Below, piece after piece: positions 1 to 5,435 of a stretch of DNA of 8,724 nucleotides. The stretch spans positions 1 to 8,724 of the forward strand of contig DATAPB010000096.1 of NCBI GenBank assembly GCA_036265435.1, written 5' to 3'. Under the pieces are notes generated by a model, which saw nothing but the letters and a program-made list of their open reading frames with translations, did no database searches and was not told where the DNA came from. Origin of the DNA: DASUPK01 sp036265435. GTDB lineage: Bacteria > Actinomycetota > Thermoleophilia > Solirubrobacterales > 70-9. The position numbers were made by a program, and so were the translations under genes. The first letter of the stretch is position 1, and every line of letters starts with the position of its first letter.

Positions 1-271
1 CCCGGAAGTCATCCAGCTTGCTGAGGATCGCCACCATGGCGTCCCCCGCGCTCTGTTGGGCCAGATCCTCCTGATCACCACCCCGGATGTGCGACAGGCG
101 GTCGCAGCGGCGGCGAACCTCGAAGCGGGCGGCGCGCAGCAGGAGCTCCCGGAGCTCCCCGATCGCGACGTCGCGATCGCGGCTCTGCTCGCGGAGGCGC
201 TCGACCCACCTGCGAGATTCGGAATCCATCGGGTCGGCGACTTGGATCGGCTCAGCCACGGTGGTTGCCAT
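1..271 (-). CDS. RNA polymerase sigma factor, sigma-70 family (N-terminal part, runs off left edge)
   Basis: The reverse strand encodes 90 residues from an ATG at 271 to the window edge without a stop. After a charged N-terminus (MATTVAEPIQVADP) comes an Arg-rich helix (residues 41-60, RELLLRAARFEVRRR). The segment QEDLAQQSAGDAMVAILSKL (67-86), followed by DDFR, is typical of sigma-70 region 2.1 in small actinobacterial sigma factors, where this helix pair contacts core polymerase. Regions 2.2 to 4 lie outside the window, so promoter specificity cannot be judged. The start is supported by the purine-rich AAGAAG a few bases upstream; an in-frame ATG at 229 is the alternative. The gene is divergent from a membrane protein at 413, and no anti-sigma gene is visible on this side. 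The family call is fairly safe; the subgroup is unknown. Confidence 0.8.
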   Translation of the reverse strand, partial: MATTVAEPIQVADPMDSESRRWVERLREQSRDRDVAIGELRELLLRAARFEVRRRCDRLSHIRGGDQEDLAQQSAGDAMVAILSKLDDFR

Positions 272-297
272 GTCTTCTTAGCGTCATCAGAAGTGAA

Positions 298-327
298 TTG
301 TTTACCCCGTGGGCGGTCACGTAAGAA
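298..327 (+). promoter_or_regulatory. Possible housekeeping promoter for the DoxX-like gene
   Basis: TTGTTT (298-303) and TAAGAA (322-327) are 18 bases apart on the forward strand. This would start transcription near 334 and give a leader of about 80 bases before the ATG at 413. It overlaps the proposed divergent promoter of the sigma factor, so the two could compete. Both hexamers are degenerate. Confidence 0.25.
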
Positions 328-329
328 CC
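302..329 (-). promoter_or_regulatory. Possible SigB/SigF-type promoter for the sigma factor gene
   Basis: On the reverse strand, GGTTCT (324-329) and GGGTAA (302-307) are separated by 16 bases. This resembles the GTTT-N14-16-GGGTAT consensus of SigB/SigF-type stress sigma factors in actinobacteria. It lies about 30 bases upstream of the sigma factor ATG. If real, the gene would be under a stress sigma factor or would control itself. The -35 match is imperfect and no experimental support is visible. Confidence 0.3.
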
Positions 330-412
330 GGCGGCGCGGCGACGCACAGGGGATAGAGAGCCGAAACAGCGCGGCGCCGGTGGCCCGCGCAGCGGAAAAG
401 GAGGCTTCATCT

Positions 413-919
413 ATGTCCAGCGTCACCACAATCAGATCGGAGGCACCCGCCCGCGAGCGGGATGCGTCATCGAACGGGCAGGCCGCGGCGGCCGAGGAGC
501 GCAGGCTGGGGATCGCCGCCCATCAGGCGTTCTGGCTGCTTCGGATCGCCTTCACGGTCGCGCCGATCCTGTTCGGGCTCGACAAGTTCTTCAACTGGTC
601 GGTCGACTGGCCCGACTACCTGGCCGGGTGGGTCAACGACATCGTCCCGGGCAGTGGCCAGGACTTCATGTACTTCGTCGGCGGGGTGGAGATACTGGCC
701 GGCTTCCTCGTCCTGCTCGCCCCGCGCATCGGCGCCTTCGTGGTCGCCGCGTGGCTGGGCGGCATCGTCGTCAACCTGCTCACCGTCAACCCGCCGCAGT
801 ACTACGACATCGCCCTGCGGGACTTCGGGCTGATGCTCGGGGCGCTGACGCTGGGCAGGCTCGCGCTGGCGGTCGTCCCGGCGCGAAAGACAGGGGTTCT
901 TCCCGACAGGCCCTGGTAG
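413..919 (+). CDS. DoxX-like four-helix integral membrane protein
   Basis: This 168-residue protein has a polar, Ala/Arg-rich cytoplasmic N-terminus (1-35) followed by four predicted membrane helices near 40-58, 84-104, 106-124 and 132-155. Helix 1 contains RIAFTVAPILFGLDKFF, and helix 2 contains YFVGGVEILAGFLVLL. The four-helix layout and the G-x-E-I-x-A-G pattern resemble the DoxX/DoxD-like superfamily, whose members are linked to redox or quinone chemistry in some organisms; nothing here proves a reaction. The ATG at 413 is chosen because AAGGAGG (398-404) lies 8 bases upstream. The frame stays open back to position 56, but that part is antisense to the sigma factor and has no membrane character. 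The gene is divergent from the sigma factor and is followed by a strong hairpin, so it is probably monocistronic. Product function unknown. Confidence 0.75.
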   Translation: MSSVTTIRSEAPARERDASSNGQAAAAEERRLGIAAHQAFWLLRIAFTVAPILFGLDKFFNWSVDWPDYLAGWVNDIVPGSGQDFMYFVGGVEILAGFLVLLAPRIGAFVVAAWLGGIVVNLLTVNPPQYYDIALRDFGLMLGALTLGRLALAVVPARKTGVLPDRPW

Positions 920-953
920 GGAGCTCGCCTGGAGGGCGGAACCGAGCGGGTCA

Positions 954-993
954 CCCGGGACCCTCCCCCGGACGTGCTGGGGAGGGTTCCGGG
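954..993 (+). terminator. 15-bp hairpin between the DoxX-like gene and nfo
   Basis: Bases 954-968 pair with 979-993: 15 consecutive pairs including one G-T wobble, closing a 10-base loop. No T-tract follows, which fits the I-shaped terminators common in actinobacteria. It starts 34 bases after the membrane protein stop and ends 13 bases before the nfo ATG. Its right arm includes GGGGAGG and part of GGGAG, the only Shine-Dalgarno-like bases before nfo, so it could also affect nfo translation on a read-through transcript. Confidence 0.6.
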
Positions 994-1006
994 AGACTCC
1001 CGTGAG

Positions 1007-1783
1007 ATGGCACGGAAGAAGAGGATCGTCGGGGCTCACCTCTCACCCCGCAAACCGCTCGAGTCGGCGAAGTCCGTCGGCGCCGACTGCGTCCAGATCT
1101 TCCTCTCGAACCCACAGGGGTGGGAGAAGCCGCCGCAGCGAAAGGACGCCGCTCAGCTGCGTGCCTCCAAGGTGCCCCTGTATGTCCACGCCCCCTACCT
1201 GATCAACGTCTGCTCGCCGCGCAACAACGTCCGCTACGGCTCCCGAAAGATCCTCCAGCAGACCTGTGACGCCGCCGCCGACGTCGGCGCCACCGCGGTG
1301 ATCGTCCATGCCGGCTACGCCGAGGATGGGATCGCCGAAGGAGTCGGGCGCTGGCCGCGCACCCTCGAGATGCTGAAGTCCGAGGTGGCGGTCTATATAG
1401 AGAACACCGCCGGGGGCGAGAACGCGGTCGCGCGCCGGTTCGACGCCCTCGCCCGCCTCTGGGAGGCGGTCAGCAAGGCCGACACGAGCGTCGAGGTCGG
1501 CTTCTGTTTCGACACATGTCACGCCCATGCAGCCGGTGAGGAGCTGTCGGATGCGGTGGAGCGCGTGCGGGCGATCGTGGGGAAGATCGACCTGCTGCAC
1601 GCGAACGACTCCCGCGACCCAGCCGGTACCGGGGCGGACCGCCACGCCAACCTCGGCAAGGGCCAGATGGGAGCGGATGTGCTCCGGGCAATGATCAGGG
1701 AGGCTGGGCCGCCGGTCGTGGTCGAGACTCCGTCGAGGGGCATCCGGGCGGACATCGAGTTCGTGCGCAAGGCCCTCGCCTGA
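1007..1783 (+). CDS. nfo: Endonuclease IV (apurinic/apyrimidinic endonuclease)
   Basis: This 258-residue TIM-barrel enzyme cleaves DNA 5' of abasic sites and removes 3'-blocking groups in base excision repair. Diagnostic motifs appear in family order: GAHLS (9-13), YVHAPYLIN (59-67), VHAGY (100-104), YIENTAGG (130-137), CFDTCHAHAAG (167-177), LHANDS (197-202), DRHANLGKG (211-219) and VVVETP (237-242). All nine ligands of the three-metal site are present: H61, H101, E132, D169, H172, H198, D211, H213 and E240. The length is slightly below that of E. coli Nfo (285). The start is the ATG at 1007; the frame also opens at GTG 974, but that codon lies in the loop of the upstream hairpin and has no ribosome-binding site. 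The best Shine-Dalgarno candidate is GGGAG at 991-995. The gene probably stands alone, with a short hairpin at its stop. Identification is firm. Confidence 0.96.
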   Translation: MARKKRIVGAHLSPRKPLESAKSVGADCVQIFLSNPQGWEKPPQRKDAAQLRASKVPLYVHAPYLINVCSPRNNVRYGSRKILQQTCDAAADVGATAVIVHAGYAEDGIAEGVGRWPRTLEMLKSEVAVYIENTAGGENAVARRFDALARLWEAVSKADTSVEVGFCFDTCHAHAAGEELSDAVERVRAIVGKIDLLHANDSRDPAGTGADRHANLGKGQMGADVLRAMIREAGPPVVVETPSRGIRADIEFVRKALA

Positions 1784-1800
1784 GACACCGCCGTCAGGCG
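1777..1800 (+). terminator. Short hairpin at the nfo stop codon
   Basis: CGCCTGA (1777-1783, including the nfo stop TGA) pairs perfectly with TCAGGCG (1794-1800) across a 10-base loop. There is no T-tract. The position directly at the gene end suggests a transcription terminator or an mRNA-stabilising hairpin. Seven pairs is modest. Confidence 0.45.
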
Positions 1801-1830
1801 TGAACGAGCCTGCGGCACGCCTGGGCGAAA

Positions 1831-1888
1831 ACGGCCAATTCGGCTTTTTACGGTGGGTCGTTCGACCGATGCGGCCGATTTCTCTGGA
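1831..1888 (+). promoter_or_regulatory. Probable promoter and leader of the diguanylate cyclase gene
   Basis: TACGGT (1849-1854) fits an actinobacterial -10 and would place the start of transcription near 1861, some 28 bases before the chosen ATG. I see no clear -35. The region also contains CGGCC (1832-1836) matching GGCCG (1873-1877) around a small hairpin, GGTC-GTTC-GACC (1856-1867). The stretch is T-rich compared with its surroundings (five T at 1845-1849), which supports a regulatory rather than coding role. No known riboswitch class was recognised. Confidence 0.3.
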
Positions 1889-2983
1889 ATGTCATCTTCC
1901 TGGCTGTGTCGAGACGACTTCGACCGGGACCGGCTGCTCGATATGGAGGAGAGGATCAAGCCGGTCCGCCGGATCGCGATCGGCATCCTGGCGGTCGCCC
2001 TGATCGCGGGTGCGCCCTGGATCGGTCTCTGGACGCTCGTGCCTCTGGGCGTCGCCGCCGGGCTCTTCGCGGCCGCCGACGCCTACCTCGAGCGCAGCGA
2101 TCGGCCCGAGTACGTGATGTTCGGCGCCTGGGCGCTGTCGGAGTTCACCATCGCCGCGGCCGTGGCTCTGTCGGGCGGACCGCGGGTCGCGACCCTCTCC
2201 TGGATCGCGATCCCGGTCGTCACCCTGAGCGCTCGCTTCTCGATGCGCGGTGTCCTGGTCGGCGTCGGGCTCGCGATCAGCCTCGTGCTCGCGGTCGGCT
2301 TCGGCACGGACACTTCAGAGGCACTGGCAAACCCAACCGTCGTCATCGCGCCGGTGGCGCTGATTCTGGCGCTGGGCGTGCTCTCCACGGCGCTCATGCA
2401 GTCCGACGTCGAGCACCGCGGCGAGGCCGTGATCGATCCGCTCACCGGGATGCTCAATCGCAAGGCACTCGACAACCGTGTCACCGAGCTCACTCAGCAG
2501 TCCGAGTACACGGGTCAGCCCGTCGGCCTGATCCTCGGCGACCTCGATCGCTTCAAGGAGATCAACGACCTGAAGGGGCATGCCGCCGGGGATGCCGTGC
2601 TCACCGACGTGGCCTATCTGCTCCGCAAGCGCCTCCGCGCCTTCGATCTGGTCTACCGGATCGGGGGCGAGGAGTTCCTGATCCTCGTCCCCGGTGCCAA
2701 TACCCGGCAGTGCGCGAGGATCGCCGAGGGCCTTCGCCGCGTCGTCGCGAACGACACCCTCGGGGACGGGACCTCGCTCACGATCAGCTTCGGGGTTGCC
2801 GCCTCGGCCGGGGGAGCGCGCTTCGACTATGACGAGGTCTTCGCCGCGGCGGACGAGGCGCTCTATGAGGCCAAGTCCGAGGGTCGCAACCGCGTCTGCG
2901 AGCGACCGCCGGTGTTCCTCTCCGGCCCCAGCCCCTCCGCGGCGATGCAGCCGCCGAGTGCGGTGACCAGCACCGCCAGCTGA
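1889..2983 (+). CDS. Membrane-bound GGDEF diguanylate cyclase
   Basis: This 364-residue protein joins an N-terminal membrane sensor to a C-terminal GGDEF domain that makes cyclic di-GMP from two GTP. Residues 1-28 form a charged amphipathic segment, followed by about six membrane helices between 29 and 168. The catalytic domain starts at DPLTGMLNR (183-191), contains LGDLDRFKEINDLKGHAAGD (216-235) and carries an intact active-site GGEEF (259-263). RAFD (250-253), five residues before GGEEF, is a complete RxxD inhibitory site, so product feedback is expected. There is no EAL or PAS domain. The start is uncertain: ATG 1889 keeps the conserved-looking DRDRLLDMEERIKPVRR segment; ATG 1943 and GTG 1853 are alternatives. 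The last roughly 27 residues after ERPP are low-complexity and come from DNA antisense to the LtrA gene, with which this gene overlaps by 121 bp. Confidence 0.92.
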   Translation: MSSSWLCRDDFDRDRLLDMEERIKPVRRIAIGILAVALIAGAPWIGLWTLVPLGVAAGLFAAADAYLERSDRPEYVMFGAWALSEFTIAAAVALSGGPRVATLSWIAIPVVTLSARFSMRGVLVGVGLAISLVLAVGFGTDTSEALANPTVVIAPVALILALGVLSTALMQSDVEHRGEAVIDPLTGMLNRKALDNRVTELTQQSEYTGQPVGLILGDLDRFKEINDLKGHAAGDAVLTDVAYLLRKRLRAFDLVYRIGGEEFLILVPGANTRQCARIAEGLRRVVANDTLGDGTSLTISFGVAASAGGARFDYDEVFAAADEALYEAKSEGRNRVCERPPVFLSGPSPSAAMQPPSAVTSTAS

Positions 2984-4026
2984 GCCAGCGCCGAAGTCTC
3001 GGTTCCCAGGGGAATCGTTCCCAGCGCCAGGACGAGCGCGACCGCGCGCCATGGCCTGAACGACAGCCCGAGGACCGCGCGGAAGAGGGCGTGCCCGGCC
3101 AGGTACAGAGCGGTCCCGCCTCCGAGCTCCAGGGCCTGGGCGAAGCTGAGGGCGTCGAAGGCATGCCCGATTGCCCGCTCCAGTCCGGCCGCGATGCAGA
3201 CGATCCCCAGCAGCATCACCAGGTGGCCCCAGTAGTAGGCGATGTTCGTGGCATAGAACTCCCAGCGCGTCGGAGTCATCGCGAGCAGGGCCTCCTCGGC
3301 CTCCTCATCGTCGCCCATGAAGTAGACCCACCACAGCTCGGTGCTGAGCGTGAGCCCCAGGGTCGCCACCGCCAGCATCTCCCAACTGACGTCGACGCCG
3401 GAAGCGCCGAGTCCTACGGCGACCACCGACTCGCCGAGGGCCACCATCACCACCAGGCCGTGCCGCTCGACGAAGTGGTCCGGACGGATCCAGCCAGCCT
3501 CGCTCGGGACGAGCGCCGGCACCAGCACGAAGATCGTGACGGCGAGGCTCCAGAAGACGTACTCCGCCGTCCCTCCGATGATCGCCCCAACCAGGATGAG
3601 GGCGCCGGCGAGGAGGTTCATGCGCCCGAAGCTCCAGACGCCTGCGACCGTCCAGCTCGCCGACTGTGTGTAGAGCAGGGTGTGGACCGCGATCACAGCC
3701 AGGTACGCGCAGGCGAAGATCACCCCGTCCTCGCTGAAGGCGGTCGGGATCGTCAGCGAGATGGCGAAGAAGGCGAGCATCCCGCCCAAGAGGGGCAGGC
3801 GCAGGGCGGTCCGATCAGGAGGCACGGCGTTGGTGAGCCACGCGAAGGCGCCGTACATCCACCAGATCGCGCTGAGCATCAGCACGACCTGGGCGAGCGC
3901 CTTGCCGGTCGGGTGGTGCACCAGCACGGCGGTCAGCTGCGTGATGGTGAAGACGAAGACGAGGTCGAAGAAGAGCTCGAGCGTCGAGACGCGAAGCTCG
4001 TCGTCGCTTACGACCTTGGTGCCGAT
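2863..4026 (-). CDS. ltrA: Low temperature requirement protein A (LtrA) family membrane protein
   Basis: This protein of about 387 residues belongs to the LtrA family, polytopic membrane proteins named from a Listeria cold-growth mutant and of unknown biochemistry. The N-terminal hallmark is STLELFFDLVFVFTITQL (14-31). A second hallmark is HFVERHGLVVMVALGESVVA (184-203). I estimate ten to eleven helices, ending near residue 363. The frame has no ATG, GTG or TTG between the start of the conserved domain and the divergent gene. An ATC at 4026 sits four bases after a strong AAGGAGG and gives the N-terminus (M)GTKVVSDDELR, as expected for the family. ATC is therefore proposed as a rare start; a mutated ATG, a sequencing error or a frameshift with the small upstream reading frame are alternatives. 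The final roughly 20 residues are antisense to the end of the diguanylate cyclase gene. Confidence 0.88.
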   Translation of the reverse strand: MGTKVVSDDELRVSTLELFFDLVFVFTITQLTAVLVHHPTGKALAQVVLMLSAIWWMYGAFAWLTNAVPPDRTALRLPLLGGMLAFFAISLTIPTAFSEDGVIFACAYLAVIAVHTLLYTQSASWTVAGVWSFGRMNLLAGALILVGAIIGGTAEYVFWSLAVTIFVLVPALVPSEAGWIRPDHFVERHGLVVMVALGESVVAVGLGASGVDVSWEMLAVATLGLTLSTELWWVYFMGDDEEAEEALLAMTPTRWEFYATNIAYYWGHLVMLLGIVCIAAGLERAIGHAFDALSFAQALELGGGTALYLAGHALFRAVLGLSFRPWRAVALVLALGTIPLGTETSALAQLAVLVTALGGCIAAEGLGPERNTGGRSQTRLRPSDLAS

Positions 4027-4163
4027 GGCTCCTCCTTCGCCAACTCGCGCAGGTTGCCGAACACCCTCACCCCTAGCAGAGCCAGCATCACGGCCACGTA
4101 TCGAGCCAGGAGGAAGTTCGGCTCGCGCTCGGCCTCGACGCCGCTCCTCTCCTCGGCTCCCAT
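4008..4163 (-). CDS. Possible 51-residue single-helix membrane peptide overlapping the LtrA start
   Basis: An ATG at 4163 opens a 51-codon frame ending in TAA at 4008-4010, which overlaps the proposed LtrA start by 19 bases. The product has a charged N-terminus (MGAEERSGVEAEREPN), one hydrophobic stretch (residues 17-35, containing FLLARYVAVMLALLGVRVF) and a charged tail (NLRELAKEEPSAPRS). That is the layout of a small single-pass membrane protein. Ribosomes ending at the TAA would be in place to restart on LtrA, so coupling is plausible. No clear Shine-Dalgarno precedes the ATG. Alternatively it is a misread N-terminal extension of LtrA separated by a one-base shift, or it is untranslated leader. 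I do not recognise a family. Confidence 0.4.
   Translation of the reverse strand: MGAEERSGVEAEREPNFLLARYVAVMLALLGVRVFGNLRELAKEEPSAPRS
4031..4037 (-). promoter_or_regulatory. Shine-Dalgarno sequence that sets the LtrA start
   Basis: On the reverse strand AAGGAGG ends four bases before ATC (4026-4024). It is the strongest ribosome-binding site on the reverse strand in this region, and the only in-frame codon at a workable distance is ATC. It is the main reason to place the LtrA start here. It also lies within the last codons of the small overlapping reading frame (4008-4163). Confidence 0.6.
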
Positions 4164-4217
4164 CGCGGCGGAGTCTGGTGAGCCGATCGGCCGGAGAGTT
4201 CGGTCCGGATGCGCCTC

Positions 4218-4223
4218 TAATTT
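4218..4223 (+). promoter_or_regulatory. Possible -10 element of the YhaM-like gene
   Basis: TAATTT lies ten bases before the ATG at 4234, in an A/T-rich patch that stands out in this GC-rich window. Transcription would start almost at the ATG and give a nearly leaderless message, which fits the lack of a Shine-Dalgarno. No convincing -35 was found. Confidence 0.35.
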
Positions 4224-4233
4224 CAATTGGGAA

Positions 4234-5247
4234 ATGGCTGAGACCCTCTTCGAGAACGAAAACGGGGGCGAAACGCCCGAGGCACGCGGAGCGCGGCTGC
4301 TCCGCGAGCTCTCCGACGGGGACCAGGTTGCCGGCGCCTTCGTCGTCCGCGAGCGCGAGCGGCGCCAGAAGCGCAATGGCGAGGACTTCCTGCGAGTCGT
4401 CCTGGCGGACAAGACGGGCACGGTCCCGGCGATCGCCTGGGAGGGTGTCGCCGAGTGCTTCGAGGTCTGCGCCCCAGGAGCGATCGTCCTCGTCAGCGGC
4501 AACTTCTCGATCCACCCACAGTTCGGCCGGCAGATCAAGCTGGTCGCCGTCAGGGCAGCCGGGCCCGGGGAGTACGACGCCGAGCAGCTGGCGGAGGGAC
4601 CCGAGCGGGCGGTCGAGCTGCTCGAGGCGGACCTGCGCGAGCTGATCGCCACCGTCCAGAACAGCTCTCTGCACGCGCTGCTCGAGCGCTTCTTCGGCCC
4701 CGAGACCGAGAACTGGGCCCGCTTCCGCGAGGCTCCGGCCGCCAAGCACTACCACCAGGCCTACGCCGGCGGACTGCTCGAGCACACCCTCTCCGTCGCC
4801 CAGGCCGTGAGCGCGGCCGCCAACTTCTTCCCGGGCATCGACCGCGAGATCGCCGTGACCGGAGCCATGCTCCACGACATCGGCAAGACCGAGGCTTACA
4901 ACGACGATCCGCTCGCCATCGAGCTCACCGACGCGGGACGGCTCGAGGGCGAGATCCCGCGCGGCTACTACCTGGTCCGTCGCGAGATCGAGCGGATCGA
5001 CGGCTTCGACCCCCGCCTTGCGCAGGCCATTCTCCACATCATTCTCTCCCACCACGGGCAGCTCGAGCACGGCTCACCGGTCGTTCCGGCGACCCGCGAG
5101 GCCACCCTCGTCCACACGATGGACAACCTCGGGGGCAAGCTGGGCAGCTTCGACCGCCTCGAGAAGGAGCTGCCCGAGGGCGAGAGCTGGTCGCGCTTCG
5201 ACCGGGGCATCGACTCCTCGGCATTCTTCGGCTCGCGCGCGGCGTAG
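4234..5247 (+). CDS. yhaM: YhaM-type 3'-5' exoribonuclease (OB-fold plus HD domain)
   Basis: This 337-residue protein has the two-domain layout of Bacillus YhaM, a metal-dependent 3'-5' exoribonuclease active on RNA and single-stranded DNA ends. Residues about 29-108 form a nucleic-acid-binding OB-fold (SDGDQVAGAFVVRER, DKTGTVPAIAWEG, VLVSGNFSIHPQFGRQIKLV). The HD phosphohydrolase domain follows, with AYAGGLLEHTLSV (176-188, H184), AMLHDIGKTE (211-220, H214 and D215), ILSHHGQLEHG (270-280, H273 and H274) and HTMDNLGGKLGSFDR (294-308, D297), so the metal ligands are intact. The ATG at 4234 follows a TAATTT -10 by ten bases and has no clear Shine-Dalgarno. The frame remains open far upstream (from 3091), but that part is antisense to the LtrA gene and should not be annotated. 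The gene is divergent from LtrA. The family is clear; the physiological substrate in this organism is not. Confidence 0.9.
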   Translation: MAETLFENENGGETPEARGARLLRELSDGDQVAGAFVVRERERRQKRNGEDFLRVVLADKTGTVPAIAWEGVAECFEVCAPGAIVLVSGNFSIHPQFGRQIKLVAVRAAGPGEYDAEQLAEGPERAVELLEADLRELIATVQNSSLHALLERFFGPETENWARFREAPAAKHYHQAYAGGLLEHTLSVAQAVSAAANFFPGIDREIAVTGAMLHDIGKTEAYNDDPLAIELTDAGRLEGEIPRGYYLVRREIERIDGFDPRLAQAILHIILSHHGQLEHGSPVVPATREATLVHTMDNLGGKLGSFDRLEKELPEGESWSRFDRGIDSSAFFGSRAA

Positions 5248-5261
5248 AAACGTACACCGCC

Positions 5262-5387
5262 GGTTGCACGGGAAAGATCGCCCCGGAGACCGACGAAAAC
5301 TCGGGCTGCGGTAGCAACCATCCATGCCATGCAAGCCGTAACTGTCGACGGGCATGGGAGGCCCCAGAGTCCATCCCTGGCGGGGCC
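5262..5387 (+). ncRNA. Structured leader or terminator region upstream of the poly-His protein gene
   Basis: Four sets of exact inverted repeats lie in 126 bases. GGTTGC (5262-5267) pairs with GCAACC (5314-5319) and encloses two hairpins, CGGG/CCCG (5269-5272 with 5282-5285) and CCGA/TCGG (5290-5293 with 5301-5304), a three-way-junction shape. CCATGCC (5322-5328) then pairs with GGCATGG (5351-5357), and GGCCCC (5360-5365) with GGGGCC (5382-5387). The next gene starts 49 bases later. It could be a cis-regulatory leader of the 5436 gene or, in part, a terminator for the YhaM-like gene. I compared it with cobalamin, c-di-GMP-I and c-di-AMP riboswitches from memory and found no convincing match. 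Folding significance was not calculated. Confidence 0.4.
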
Positions 5388-5435
5388 CGAGTCGTATTAC
5401 GGCGGGGCAAATCAGAACCCAGAAGGGACAACTTG

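Noticed and set aside
56..412. N-terminal extension of the DoxX-like protein back to position 56.
   Set aside because: It is antisense to the sigma factor. A proper AAGGAGG ribosome-binding site lies before ATG 413.
974..1006. GTG start at 974 for endonuclease IV.
   Set aside because: It lies in the loop of a 15-bp hairpin with no ribosome-binding site. Family proteins begin a few residues before GAHLS, which fits ATG 1007.
3091..4233. Long forward-strand open frame continuous with the YhaM-like protein, suggesting a 718-residue protein.
   Set aside because: It is exactly antisense to the LtrA gene, rich in His, Gln, Arg and Asp with no domain, and the recognisable protein begins at ATG 4234. 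It is an artefact of GC-rich codon bias.
4027..5070. Reverse-strand open frame extending LtrA upstream by about 350 codons.
   Set aside because: It is antisense to the YhaM-like gene, and its sequence (repeated VVLG, LEQ, DRA patterns) shows no domain. LtrA family proteins begin just before LELFFDL.
5262..5387. Cobalamin riboswitch, because GCCGTAACTGT (5335-5345) recalls the B12-box core.
   Set aside because: The other conserved parts (the GGAA...GGTGAAATCCGG pattern and the downstream AGGAGACC-like segment) are not in the required order. c-di-GMP-I and ydaO consensus elements were also not found. Only a covariance-model search would settle this.
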